A stretch of 64,000 nt of DNA. Origin: Planctomycetota bacterium (GTDB taxonomy: Bacteria; Planctomycetota; UBA1135; GCA-002686595). Made by a program: the position numbers and the translations under genes. This document shows positions 39,580-48,919 of this stretch, one piece after another. Under the pieces are notes generated by a model, which was given only the letters and a program-made list of their open reading frames with translations, did not search any database and was not told where the DNA came from. The DNA lies in contig JANQEJ010000037.1 of assembly GCA_028278425.1 (NCBI GenBank), positions 97,112-161,111 on the forward strand, given 5' to 3'. Position 1 is the stretch's first letter. Each line of letters opens with the position of its first letter.

Positions 39580-42099
39580 ATGATCCGGACCCCTCGCTCC
39601 GCGGCCTGCGCCGCGGCTCTCCTTCTCGGCCCAGCCCTTGCGTCGGCGCAGTCGACCTTCGGCGTGCTCGACGCCAACGGGGTCGCCCTCGACAACGGCG
39701 TCGTCCGCTTTCACTTCTTCAAGGGCGCCGGCGGCACGGCCGAGCTCGACGTGGTCGACCTGGCGCGCGGCCACACCTACCGCCACCGGGGCGCGGACCT
39801 CTGGCAGATGGACGTCGTCGACACGCTCGACCTCGACCCCGGCATCAGCAACAACGAGCTCTTCCCGATCCTGCCGTCCGACTGCAACTCGATCGTGAAC
39901 TGGCGGCTGACGCAGCTCGGCGGGGACAAGGAGATCGAGCTCAAGTGGTCGAACTGCTCCGAGGCCTCGATGGGCACGGACTCGGCCGGCGTGCAGCTCC
40001 TGGTCGAGCTCGCCGCGGGCGAGGCGATCGCCGACTGGACGCTGACCGCGACGTCGAACATGAGCCGCTTCACGTTCTGGTCGGGACGGATCCGCCTTTC
40101 GATCGAGGAGGACGCCGCGAACGGCGACCACTTCTTCCTCGATCCGCTGAGCTACCTGACGCGCAACCCGGCGGTCAACCTGCCCGACTGGGCGTTGGGG
40201 ACGCCGACGTCGCCGACCGTTTCGTTCGAGGTCCTGCACTACCCCGCCCAGCTCGCGGCCTATTACGACGCGAACCGGAACGGCCTCTTCATGTCCGGTG
40301 GCGACGAGGGCGGCTTCATGCCGCGCTCGTTCCACTACAAGAGCGTCGATCCCGGCGGCGGCGGCACGCCGCGGCTCGAGCACGAGGCGATCTACTACCT
40401 CTCGGACTTCTCCAACCCGGGCGCGGACTACGCCGGAGCACCGATGCGCATCGGGCGCTTCAACGGCGACTGGTTCGACGCCGCGGTGGAGTACCGCGAC
40501 TGGGTCGCGAGCGTGGACATCGCCTCGTCGGGTCTCCTCGTCGACCGGACCGACATCGCCGACCTGCTGAAGAACATCCAGCAGGGGCTCGCCTTCTCGC
40601 CGTCCGAGGACTTCTCCGCGAGCAACCCGAACGAGCGCTCGATCCCGGAGGGCATCCAGACCTACCTCGACTACTGGGGCCTCGACCACGTGATCAGCAC
40701 CAACTTCGGCGCCAACTGGGCGGTGAACGACGGCTGCGGGGTCGGCAAGTACGAGCTCGATCCGGCCTGGACGGCCAACATCGACATGATGGTCGCGGCC
40801 GGGTTGCCGTTCTGCGTGTACGTGGCCGACACGATGCACGCGTTCGCGCCGGATCCCATCGCGGGGTGCCCGAGTCCCTTCTGCACGATCGACAACTCGT
40901 TCTGGGACGACGGGTTCGACACCGCGGCGATGCTCGACGTCGACGGCAGCATCAAGCAGATCGGCGACTGCACCAACATCCCGTACGCCCTGATCGATCC
41001 GTCCACCGACCTGTGGGAGGCGCGGATGATCGAGGTCGCGCAGGCGCTCGGCAACGCCGGGCTCGAGGGCGTCTACATCGACAACGTTTTCCCGGACTAC
41101 ACCGAGTCGTGCTTCGCCACGACGCACGGCCACGCGCCCGGCCTCGGGACCTACTACCCCGAGGGGCAGGTCGTGAACACGCTCGACGCGTGGCACGACA
41201 ACGCCCTGCCCGACGGGACCTTCATCGTGTTCACCGAGGTCGGGATGGAGGCGCAGATCCGCCACAACGGCCAGTCGGTCGGCATCAGCCCCTTCGGCGA
41301 CTTCCACGGCGACGTCACCGAGATGGGCAACGTGCCGGCGTACACCGTCGCGTTCCACGAGTTCTCCGTCCCCAACGCGGGGCGGGCGGACACGCCGTGG
41401 CTGTTGACGGCCTCGCAACTCGCCGGGTCGCTCCCCTTCGAGGACACGGTCTGGCACACCGACCCCGGCGAGCAGGAGGACGGCCGGCGCGGCGCGATGT
41501 ACGCCACCGCGTACACGATCGTGAACGGCGGCTGGCTCATCACCCCCGACCAGAACGTGCTCGACCCGAAGCAAAAGGCCTGGTCGTTCGAGTTCGAGCT
41601 CGGCGACGACCCGCCGCAGCACCTGGTCGACGGCCTGGCGCACTACCAGGACGTCGTCGAATACGTCAACGTCGGCTCGGCCTACCGCGGCTCGACGTCG
41701 GCGCAGCCCTTCTTGAATGTCGGCCGGCGGATGCGCGACCTGCCCTTCGTCACGACGATCCCGACGGTCGTCGTGCCGCACCGGGTGTGGGTGCTCCCGC
41801 CGCCGTACAACAGCACGCAGGAGAAACCGGTGCCGGCGCTCCTTCAAGCCGTGTGGCAGGACGTGCAGACCGGCGACCTCGGCCTCGCTTTCGCGAACCA
41901 CTCGGCGTCGACGGTCTCCGGCCAGCAGTTCGGCTTCCGACCGCAGTCCTACGGCCTCCACCCGACCGATCCGTACCAGATCATCCGGGTGCAGCCGGGC
42001 CAACCGGACCAAGCCGTTGGCTCCGGCGCGGGCCAGATGCTGGTCAACCTGCCGACGATGCCCTCCGAGTCCTTCCTCTTCTTCATCGTTCGCCAGTAG
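39580..42099 (+). CDS. secreted TIM-barrel glycosidase-like protein (DUF6259-like)
   Basis: An 839-residue exported protein with a signal peptide (AACAAALLLGPALASAQ). The N-terminal half is a beta-sandwich-like region; the central part, from DYWGLDHVISTNFGANWAV through GLEGVYIDNVFPDYTES to IVFTEVGMEAQIRHNGQS, reads like a glycoside-hydrolase TIM barrel of the GH36/GH101-like or DUF6259 type, where YIDN-type Asp and TEV Glu could be catalytic. The C-terminus is beta-rich. The assignment is by pattern and is uncertain at family level. The function could be extracellular polysaccharide breakdown. It ends just before a strong bidirectional terminator. Confidence 0.7.
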   Translation: MIRTPRSAACAAALLLGPALASAQSTFGVLDANGVALDNGVVRFHFFKGAGGTAELDVVDLARGHTYRHRGADLWQMDVVDTLDLDPGISNNELFPILPSDCNSIVNWRLTQLGGDKEIELKWSNCSEASMGTDSAGVQLLVELAAGEAIADWTLTATSNMSRFTFWSGRIRLSIEEDAANGDHFFLDPLSYLTRNPAVNLPDWALGTPTSPTVSFEVLHYPAQLAAYYDANRNGLFMSGGDEGGFMPRSFHYKSVDPGGGGTPRLEHEAIYYLSDFSNPGADYAGAPMRIGRFNGDWFDAAVEYRDWVASVDIASSGLLVDRTDIADLLKNIQQGLAFSPSEDFSASNPNERSIPEGIQTYLDYWGLDHVISTNFGANWAVNDGCGVGKYELDPAWTANIDMMVAAGLPFCVYVADTMHAFAPDPIAGCPSPFCTIDNSFWDDGFDTAAMLDVDGSIKQIGDCTNIPYALIDPSTDLWEARMIEVAQALGNAGLEGVYIDNVFPDYTESCFATTHGHAPGLGTYYPEGQVVNTLDAWHDNALPDGTFIVFTEVGMEAQIRHNGQSVGISPFGDFHGDVTEMGNVPAYTVAFHEFSVPNAGRADTPWLLTASQLAGSLPFEDTVWHTDPGEQEDGRRGAMYATAYTIVNGGWLITPDQNVLDPKQKAWSFEFELGDDPPQHLVDGLAHYQDVVEYVNVGSAYRGSTSAQPFLNVGRRMRDLPFVTTIPTVVVPHRVWVLPPPYNSTQEKPVPALLQAVWQDVQTGDLGLAFANHSASTVSGQQFGFRPQSYGLHPTDPYQIIRVQPGQPDQAVGSGAGQMLVNLPTMPSESFLFFIVRQ

Positions 42100-42129
42100 G
42101 CGGCGGCGGGGGGATTGCTGCCGGCGCCC

Positions 42130-42166
42130 GCGCGGCCCCGGAGTCTTGAGGGCTCCGGGGCCGCGC
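42130..42166. terminator. bidirectional terminator between convergent genes
   Basis: A perfect 14-bp stem GCGCGGCCCCGGAG / CTCCGGGGCCGCGC with a 9-nt loop lies between the stops of the glycosidase-like gene (+) and the beta-helix/nuclease gene (-). No U-tract follows on either strand, but the stem is very strong and the position is ideal. Confidence 0.7.
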
Positions 42167-42168
42167 AC

Positions 42169-44700
42169 CTAAGGCTGCACGACGACCCGAAGCGCGTCGG
42201 ATAGCGTCCAGTCCGACACGCCCGTCGCCGGCAGGCTCGCCCACTGCGTGAACAGGCTCGTACCGACCAGGCCGCCGTCGGAGGGGATGTTCCAGACGAG
42301 GGTGCTCTCCCCCGTGGAATTCGCGGCGAGCTGAAGCTGGACCTGCGGCGCGGCGAGGAGTTGGCAGCCGTTCGCGCCGAACAGGCCCAGGTCGAGCGGC
42401 AGCGGGATGCCCAGCCAGACCGCGTCGCTCGTGCCGACCAGGAGCGACACCGGCTCGAAGGGCTCGGCGCCGAAGAGCTTCAGCTCGACGGTGGCGCCGA
42501 TGGATGGAGTTCCGGTCCATCCGCTGACGAGGCCGCCGCACCCTACGCCGTAGGAGTGGATGGGCCCCTCCGTGGCGCGGAAGTCCACCACGAGCGGAAG
42601 GTGGTCATAGTCCTCGCCGGCGGCGTCGGTCGTCACGTCCCAGACCTGAAGGCCGGACGCGGTGAGCTCGGCGGTGGACATGAGCCCCGTGTTCAGCACG
42701 AAGGAATTCCCCACGCGAACGACGCTGTCGGTGTAGGTGACGTAGTCCAGCCGGCCGGGCGCGAACGAACTGAAGTCGTCGCGCCACGTGTAGGTGTAGG
42801 GCTCGCGGCGGTTGTGCGCCGGCCTGAGGTCGACGCCCGCGCTGCCGTCCCAGTCCGGCGGCGAATCCGGCCCGTAGGTCGCCTCGTCCTGGACGTCGCC
42901 GTTGAGCAGGGTCGCGACGGGCTGGTAGGACGCGATGATGTTGAAGTCGCCGACGACGGCGATCGGCGTGTTCGGCGGCAGATCGATGAAGCCGCCGGGG
43001 GTGCGCGCGTCGCGCATCCAGCTCGTGATGGCGTCGGCCTGCTGTTGGCGCTCGGGGTCGTTGCCGTCGTCCCCGCAGCACTTGAAGTGCGCGTTGATGG
43101 CATAGAGGTCGTGGCCGAAGAGCGAATCCGGCAGGTCGACCAGGGCCATCGCGAGGTCCCGCTCGCCCGGCGGGATCGTCGCGGTCGCCCGGAGCGAGAG
43201 CGGGTACTTCGCCGCTATGACGTCGTTGCTGCCGGGGGAAGCGTGCGCGAACCAGGAGCCTCCTCCCGCGTGCGGCACGATCGAGTCCAGAAGGCTCGCC
43301 ACCGACGCGGCGGAGAAGCTCACCTCCTGCAGGCAGAGCACGTCGGGATCGAGCGCGTTCACGAGGCGCGCGAACTTCGCCGCCTGTGCGGGGTTCACGG
43401 ACGCGAAGATCGAGCTCTGCCAGACGTTGTAGCAGAGGAGCCGGCAGTCGGTCGGCGCGAAGCGGTCGAGGAAGAGGCCCGACTCCGCATGGACCTCGTC
43501 CGCTCCGACGTCGATCGCGACGCCGGCGATTCGCGGTTGCCGGTCAAAGTCCTCCGGCGGCGTCCCGGGAGCGACGTCGTCCCCGGCCTCGATGCAGGGC
43601 GAGCCGTTCTGCAGGCGAAGGTTCCCACCCGCGAGGTTGGCCAGGACCGGATCGAGGTTGAAGTTGCCGACGCCGACGAAGCCGCCCTGGACGTCGCAGA
43701 AGCTGACCGCCGGCGCCGAGGCGCCGCTGAAGGTGAGCTCCCCCACCGCGTTCGCCCACGCGATCGAGTTCGTGATCACGGGACTCGCGTCGACGCCGTT
43801 CAGCGCGCCCCCGAACGCGGAGGCCGTATTGTTGGCGAGCGTGCAGCTCGCGATCGTCGGATCCGCGGAGGCGAGCTCGATGCCTCCACCGGAAACGAAC
43901 GCCGTGTTCTCGCCGATCATGCAGCCGGACACCGTGACGCCGCTCCCGCCGTTGATCTTGAGGCCTCCGCCGAGGTTGGCCTCGTTCAGCACGAGCGCGC
44001 AGGACTCGATGCTGCCCGTGGCGCCGTTCATGCGGACGCCGCCGCCCTCGTCCCCGGCGTCGTTCTGGAGGAAGAGGCAGCGCTCGATGGAGGCGACGCC
44101 CTGGAAGACGGCCACGCCGCCTCCGTCGAGCACCGCGGAGTTGTCGCGGAACACGCAGTCGACGACGGTGGCGCTGGAGAAGACGACGTCGATCCCGCCG
44201 CCGAAGCCCCCGGCCTCGTTGTTCTCGAAGACGCAGCGCTCGATCGCCGCGGAGGAGTTGCCGCCCAGGTAGACGCCGGCGCCGTCGCTCGCGTCGTTGA
44301 ACCGGATCCAGCAGTCGCGGATCGTCGGTCCGGAGCCGATGCAGCGCACTCCCCCGCCGTCGAAGCTCGCGCCCGGGTCGCCGCGGGTGAGGACGAAGCC
44401 CTCGAGGACGGCCCCGCGGCCCTCGCCGCTCGCGAACGTGACCACGGGACCCGCGCCGTCGGCGTCGATGGCCGTCACGGAAGGACCGCCCGCCGACCGG
44501 ACCGCGATCTCCTTGCCGAGGAAGTCGATCGTCTCGACGTACGTCCCCGGCGAGACGAGCACCGTGTCGCCGTTCGACGCCGCGACGACGGCGGCCTGGA
44601 TGGTCGCGTGGTCGGCCGGGACTTCGAGCACGGTCTGAGCGGCGGAGCGGGCGGCGAGAGCCGCGGCGAGGAGAGCGACGAGAGCATGACGGGTGAGCAT
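42169..44700 (-). CDS. secreted beta-helix / endonuclease-exonuclease-phosphatase fusion
   Basis: An 843-residue exported protein. After the signal (ALVALLAAALAARSAAQ) residues ~25-400 form a right-handed parallel beta-helix with Cys-containing rungs (IERCVFENNEAGGFGGGIDV, VVDCVFRDNSAVLDGGGVAV). Residues ~415-715 are an EEP (DNase I-like) domain: LLCYNVWQ, VLCLQEV (catalytic Glu), INAHFKC, VVGDFNII and DYDHLPLVVDF (catalytic Asp-His). The last ~110 residues form a beta-rich module ending LSDALRVVVQP, shared in style with two other proteins here. GGGAGG lies 7 nt before ATG 44700. It could be an extracellular nuclease or phosphodiesterase attached through the helix; the substrate is unknown. 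Confidence 0.85.
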   Translation of the reverse strand: MLTRHALVALLAAALAARSAAQTVLEVPADHATIQAAVVAASNGDTVLVSPGTYVETIDFLGKEIAVRSAGGPSVTAIDADGAGPVVTFASGEGRGAVLEGFVLTRGDPGASFDGGGVRCIGSGPTIRDCWIRFNDASDGAGVYLGGNSSAAIERCVFENNEAGGFGGGIDVVFSSATVVDCVFRDNSAVLDGGGVAVFQGVASIERCLFLQNDAGDEGGGVRMNGATGSIESCALVLNEANLGGGLKINGGSGVTVSGCMIGENTAFVSGGGIELASADPTIASCTLANNTASAFGGALNGVDASPVITNSIAWANAVGELTFSGASAPAVSFCDVQGGFVGVGNFNLDPVLANLAGGNLRLQNGSPCIEAGDDVAPGTPPEDFDRQPRIAGVAIDVGADEVHAESGLFLDRFAPTDCRLLCYNVWQSSIFASVNPAQAAKFARLVNALDPDVLCLQEVSFSAASVASLLDSIVPHAGGGSWFAHASPGSNDVIAAKYPLSLRATATIPPGERDLAMALVDLPDSLFGHDLYAINAHFKCCGDDGNDPERQQQADAITSWMRDARTPGGFIDLPPNTPIAVVGDFNIIASYQPVATLLNGDVQDEATYGPDSPPDWDGSAGVDLRPAHNRREPYTYTWRDDFSSFAPGRLDYVTYTDSVVRVGNSFVLNTGLMSTAELTASGLQVWDVTTDAAGEDYDHLPLVVDFRATEGPIHSYGVGCGGLVSGWTGTPSIGATVELKLFGAEPFEPVSLLVGTSDAVWLGIPLPLDLGLFGANGCQLLAAPQVQLQLAANSTGESTLVWNIPSDGGLVGTSLFTQWASLPATGVSDWTLSDALRVVVQP

Positions 44701-44883
44701 GGTCGAACCTCCCGGGGTACGCGTTCACCCTAGCACGCAACGCGCCGCGCCGAACAGCGGAGCGCCTCCTGGGATTGCCGACGACGACTCCGCCCGCAAT
44801 GCCGGAAAGGCCTTAGGATCGGCTGACCGCTTCCCGTACCCGCGCGTCGTAACGACGCGCCTAACCTCGATTGCTCTAAGGCC

Positions 44884-47457
44884 ATGCTCTCCACGATTCT
44901 CGCACTGTCGTATCTCGCCGCCCCCGCTCCGCAGGGATCCCTCACCAACCTCCGCGCGACTTCGACGGCGAACGTCGGGCTTCAGACGGCGATCTCCCAC
45001 GACGGGGACGTGCTCTTCCACGCGCGCGGTCCGCGCGTCTACGCCGCCGATCTGACCGCGGTCCGCGCCGCCGACGGGCTGCCGTGCGCGGATCCCGGCA
45101 ACCCGCAGTACCTGGCGGAGGGACCCTACGAGCTCGAGGCGAGCATCACCTCGCTGCTCAGCACCTACGACGCCGGGTCCCAGGCCGACTACCTCTGGGT
45201 CGGCGGCGGGGACACGGGGATCGTGCGCTTCGACCGGACCACGGGCGTCAGACAGGTCGTCGAGCCGGACACCGGAGGCCGCTGGATCTTCGACCTCGTC
45301 GAACGCCCCGGGGAGGACGAGGTCTGCGCCGTGCTCGGGGCCCGCGACGCGAGCCAGTTGCGCTTCTACGACAAGCTCACCGGAGCGCTCATCCGGACCG
45401 TCGCGCTCGACACGAGCGTCCCCGGCGTCGTCGACGGCACCGCCTTCGGCGCCGCCTACGACGGCACGAACGGGCTCTTCACCTACGTCGCGATGGGACG
45501 CGGCGGCGTCGTCCGCGTCGGGATCTTCAACAACTTCGTACGCGTCTTCCAGGGGCCGACCCCGACCGATCAGACGTGCGATCCCGCCGTCGTCGTGGAG
45601 GCCGCCCGCGCCCGCGACGTCGCGGCGAGCGAGGGCTTCCTCTACCTGGCGTCGGAGACGCTCGGCCTCCTGTCGATCGACCTCGGCAACCAGTGGAGCA
45701 AGACCATGCCGGTGCAGTGCGGCTTCACGACGTGCACCGACCCGGCCTGCACGTACGACGACGAGTACTATCCGGTCCGCGTCGGGGCGGTCAGCAACGC
45801 GGGCGGCGACACCGTGATCGCGGTCGGCTGCGCGGTCGCGCCGAGCCTGCTGCACGAGTGGGGCAACTACGCGCAGTACGGCGGCTTCGACTGGAAGCTG
45901 ACCGCGGGTCAGATCGACACGAGCGTGTCGCCCTGGAAGGACTTCAAGACGACGACGCGCACGAACACCCTCTTCATCTTCGACCGCGTCGCCTCGGGCG
46001 CGCTGCGCGAGGTCGATCACCTCGTCTTCCCCGGAGGCGGAGCGCACGCCAACAACGCCTGGCGCAGCCTGTCCATCCAGGAGGTCGGCGGGAAGTACTG
46101 GATCTACGACGAGGAGTACGCCGCGATCTCCGTCGCGCCCTTCCAGATCGGCGTGGCCACCTCGCTCTCCTTCAACAACTCCGACGAGTGCTTCGAGCCG
46201 ATCCACTTCGATCACACCGCGGGGGTTCCGACCAAGCTGGACACCAACGTGATCCTGACCGGACAGGACGGCAAGGGCCTCGGACACTACCGGATCAACG
46301 GGACGCTCGCGGATCCCACCATCGACATCATTCCGATGACCGAATGGTGCACGCGCTTCCACGTCGGCCTGCTCCCGCAGGGAACGTGGATCCCCAACCC
46401 CGCGGTGCCCGTCGAGTTCGCCATCACGCCGTCCGTCGACCCCGCGCTGATGCTCTCCAACAGCTATGGAGTGATGCGCTTCATTCCCGGCCCGGTCGAC
46501 TTCCTCTTCTGGCGCTACGACTACCAGGCGTTGCCCTTCGCCCCCTGCGAGGACCCCGCCTTGGCCCAGGGGCGCAACTACATCACGATCGCGAACATCT
46601 TCGAGCCCGGCGTGAAGGACCTCGTCGCGCACTGCCGGACCGGCAACGGCACCGGCGGGAAGAACGTCGCCCTCTTTCGGCACAGCGAGTTCTACCCGCC
46701 GGGCAACCCGGCGGTGCAGTTCGACGACCTTCGCCTGCACACGAGCTGTCCGCCTTGCCCGACCTACCGCTCGATGTTCTTCGACTGGGAGACGACCACG
46801 GGCACCGAGGTCGCTCTGGTCGTGGCGTCGGGCGAGGCGGTCGCGAACGAGAACCGCGCGAAGCTCGTGTTCTTCAACCTCGACGACTGCAAGCTCACCG
46901 GCGACTGCGCCGCGGCGGTCGGCGATCCGCCGGGCTGCTCCGACGGGGACCTCTCGCGCCGCCGCGAGGCCCACGGCCCCGACCCGACGGCGATCGGCGG
47001 CGGCGCGAAGGCCTTCGGCGTCACCGTCGCCACGATCAACGGCACGCAGTACGCCTTCGCCGCCGACACGTCGGGATCGGTGGTCGCCTGGGACCTCACG
47101 AACCTGTTCGACCCGGTGGTGGAGCTCCCGCCGCTCCAGTCGGTCGGCTCCTGGACGATGGCTCCGGCGCTTCTCGACGGGCTGCGCGACATCAACACCG
47201 ACCTCGTGCACCGGCAGGAGATGGAGCAGGGCTCGCCCGTCGACTACCTCTACGTCGCCGCCAACCGCCGCGGCGTCGTCAAGCTCGAGGTCACGACGGC
47301 ACCGGGCTCCGTCACGCTGACGGAGGTCGCGACGATCAACACCCCGGGCCAGCCGACGGGGCTACAGATCTTCCAGCCCAGCCTCGAGAGCACGGCCTTC
47401 GACGCGCTGCTCGTGTTCGATCACGGCAGCTCCGGGCTCAAGCTCTACACGGAGTAG
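44884..47457 (+). CDS. large secreted propeller-like protein
   Basis: An 857-residue protein with a short signal peptide (TILALSYLAAPAPQG). It is made of propeller-like blades without Asp-rich FG-GAP loops: LWVGGGDTGIVRFDRTTG, LTGALIRTVALDTS, YLASETLGLLSIDLG, YLYVAANRRGVVKLEV. These resemble LVIVD-type repeats. It has many paired Cys (CGFTTCTDPACTYDD, CPPCPTYRS), suggesting disulphides outside the cell. No enzyme motif is seen. The start ATG 44884 lies in a 183-bp divergent interval with the beta-helix/nuclease gene. Function unknown; a scaffold or binding protein is likely. Confidence 0.75.
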   Translation: MLSTILALSYLAAPAPQGSLTNLRATSTANVGLQTAISHDGDVLFHARGPRVYAADLTAVRAADGLPCADPGNPQYLAEGPYELEASITSLLSTYDAGSQADYLWVGGGDTGIVRFDRTTGVRQVVEPDTGGRWIFDLVERPGEDEVCAVLGARDASQLRFYDKLTGALIRTVALDTSVPGVVDGTAFGAAYDGTNGLFTYVAMGRGGVVRVGIFNNFVRVFQGPTPTDQTCDPAVVVEAARARDVAASEGFLYLASETLGLLSIDLGNQWSKTMPVQCGFTTCTDPACTYDDEYYPVRVGAVSNAGGDTVIAVGCAVAPSLLHEWGNYAQYGGFDWKLTAGQIDTSVSPWKDFKTTTRTNTLFIFDRVASGALREVDHLVFPGGGAHANNAWRSLSIQEVGGKYWIYDEEYAAISVAPFQIGVATSLSFNNSDECFEPIHFDHTAGVPTKLDTNVILTGQDGKGLGHYRINGTLADPTIDIIPMTEWCTRFHVGLLPQGTWIPNPAVPVEFAITPSVDPALMLSNSYGVMRFIPGPVDFLFWRYDYQALPFAPCEDPALAQGRNYITIANIFEPGVKDLVAHCRTGNGTGGKNVALFRHSEFYPPGNPAVQFDDLRLHTSCPPCPTYRSMFFDWETTTGTEVALVVASGEAVANENRAKLVFFNLDDCKLTGDCAAAVGDPPGCSDGDLSRRREAHGPDPTAIGGGAKAFGVTVATINGTQYAFAADTSGSVVAWDLTNLFDPVVELPPLQSVGSWTMAPALLDGLRDINTDLVHRQEMEQGSPVDYLYVAANRRGVVKLEVTTAPGSVTLTEVATINTPGQPTGLQIFQPSLESTAFDALLVFDHGSSGLKLYTE

Positions 47458-47499
47458 CCGGCCGCGAGCGGGCCTCGCCGCCGTCCTCAAGTTCCCGCG

Positions 47500-47585
47500 G
47501 CCGAACCACGAAAGGGAAGAGACGCAGCGGAGCCCCGGCCGCCGCTCTGCCCCTTGTTAAGTCCTTCGAAACCCCGCGGCGCGAA
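47500..47585. repeat. degenerate relative of the CGCAGAGG/hairpin repeat
   Basis: This stretch contains gagacgcagcggagc and a hairpin CCGCGGC-gcgaa-GCCGCGG, whose loop and GGCTTCG-like core recall the hairpins in the 13477-14069 inverted repeat. Similarity is partial and judged by eye. It overlaps the proposed start of the methyltransferase at 47554. Confidence 0.35.
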
Positions 47586-48234
47586 GCCGCGGCCCACCGG
47601 CTACCTCGCCGAGATGGCCGCGGGCGGCTACAGCCCCGACGCGGTCGGGCCGTTCCACGCGCACATGATCCCCTGGCTCTTCGAGCGCCACGGCGTGGCG
47701 CGCGACGCCGCCGTCGTCGACGTCGGAGCGGGCCAGGGTCACGGACTGATCCCGCTTCACCGCGCGGGGTGGAGAAACCTCGTCGCGGTGGACCGCGACC
47801 CGCTCCACTTCGAGCGCTTCCGGGCCGAGCTCGGCTTCCGCACTTTCGAGTGCGACGTCGAGCACGAGCCGCTTCCGCTGGAGAGCGCAAGCGTCGACGC
47901 CGTGCTCATGATGCACCTGATCGAGCACCTCTTCGACCCGAACCACGTTCTCGGCGAGCTCTTCCGCGTGCTGCGGGGCGGCGGCGTGCTCTTCGTCGTC
48001 ACTCCGGACTGGCGCAAGCAGGTCAAGGAGTTCTACCGCGACCCGACGCACGTGCGGCCGTACGACAAGGTGGCGATGGCGCGGCTTCTGCGGGCACACT
48101 CCTTTGAGCCGACCCTGCACTCCTGGAAGAGCGCGTGGGGTCTCGGCCGGCTGCAGGCTTACCGATGGCTGCCGCGCCTCGGGTTGATCGGGTCGGATCT
48201 CCTCGCGGTCGCGCGACGACCTCGGGCCGCCTGA
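47554..48234 (+). CDS. class I SAM-dependent methyltransferase
   Basis: A 226-residue Methyltransf_11-type enzyme: AAVVDVGAGQGHGLIPLH (SAM motif I), LVAVDRDPLHFERF (motif II Asp), VLMMHLIEHLFDPNHV (motif IV) and GGGVLFVVTPDWRKQV. The substrate is unknown; its DPTHVRPY phrase is common in methyltransferases linked to glycosyltransferase loci. The track start is TTG 47554, which lies in the repeat-like stretch. ATG 47614 (MAAGGYSPDAVGPF) is a good alternative and would still leave a whole domain. It stands alone between the propeller gene and a convergent membrane gene. Confidence 0.83.
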   Translation: MLSPSKPRGAKPRPTGYLAEMAAGGYSPDAVGPFHAHMIPWLFERHGVARDAAVVDVGAGQGHGLIPLHRAGWRNLVAVDRDPLHFERFRAELGFRTFECDVEHEPLPLESASVDAVLMMHLIEHLFDPNHVLGELFRVLRGGGVLFVVTPDWRKQVKEFYRDPTHVRPYDKVAMARLLRAHSFEPTLHSWKSAWGLGRLQAYRWLPRLGLIGSDLLAVARRPRAA

Positions 48235-48270
48235 CACCGCGATCGGGTCAACCGAGCTCCCGCGTGGTGC

Positions 48271-48765
48271 TCATTCCCCAGGCCCACCGTCCAAAGCGCG
48301 AGCGGGGGCGATCAGGGGCCGGAGCTCCCGGGCGTCCTCCGGCCGCAGGCGACCGTCCGGAAGACTCCGAATCCTCTGCCGCAGATCGCGCTGGACTTCC
48401 ATCAACCTCGGGTCCCGATCCACGCGAAGCCGATCGACCAGACTCTCCGCTTGCTCCTTGGTACCGCGCGGGACGCCGTCAGCGGCGGGCGACAGCATGT
48501 CTTCGAGGATCTCCGTGACCGCTTCGTTCGCTCCATCGGCCCGTAGACCGTCACCCACGGGGCCCGGGTTGAACCTTGACGCCCCGGTCACGCCGGAGCC
48601 GAGGCCGAGCACCATCTCGATGACGAGGGCGTGAAACAGTCTCTTTTGCTGGCTCTTGTCCGCGAAGCGAACCCAGCCGACCAGCGAGAGACTGGTGATG
48701 ATGACGGTAAACACGAACGCTCCCACGAGCGTCCAGCCCACGACGAGTTGCATCAGTTCGTCCAT
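48271..48765 (-). CDS. small membrane protein, unknown function
   Basis: A 164-residue protein. One clear transmembrane segment near residues 5-30 (LVVGWTLVGAFVFTVIITSL) is followed by a second weaker hydrophobic stretch (LFHALVIEMVLGLGSGV) and a charged helical C-terminus (LVDRLRVDRDPRLMEVQRDL). ATG 48765 (MDELMQLVVGW) is preferred over the track start 48822, which adds a charged 19-residue extension. No family is recognised. It is divergent from the phosphatase-TPR gene and convergent with the methyltransferase gene. Confidence 0.6.
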   Translation of the reverse strand: MDELMQLVVGWTLVGAFVFTVIITSLSLVGWVRFADKSQQKRLFHALVIEMVLGLGSGVTGASRFNPGPVGDGLRADGANEAVTEILEDMLSPAADGVPRGTKEQAESLVDRLRVDRDPRLMEVQRDLRQRIRSLPDGRLRPEDARELRPLIAPARALDGGPGE

Positions 48766-48899
48766 CGCCTCGCTCCGCCTGCGGAAGCCCGCGCTCGATT
48801 CTTGGTAACGCTGTCGCCGCAAACCTATGTCGTCGAGCGCGCGCTATCCACACCCCCGGCTCTTTCCGTAGGTTCGGTGCCTCACGGAGCAGCCCCGAG

Positions 48900-48905
48900 T
48901 AGAAT
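48900..48905 (+). promoter_or_regulatory. -10-like TAGAAT before phosphatase-TPR gene
   Basis: TAGAAT ends 14 nt before ATG 48920, giving at most a very short leader. Confidence 0.4.
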
Positions 48906-48919
48906 GCCGGACCGCTTCG

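Noticed and set aside
37450-42168. 1572-aa minus-strand and 1512-aa plus-strand ORFs
   Set aside because: They run antisense or out of frame through three well-supported genes and have shadow-like composition.
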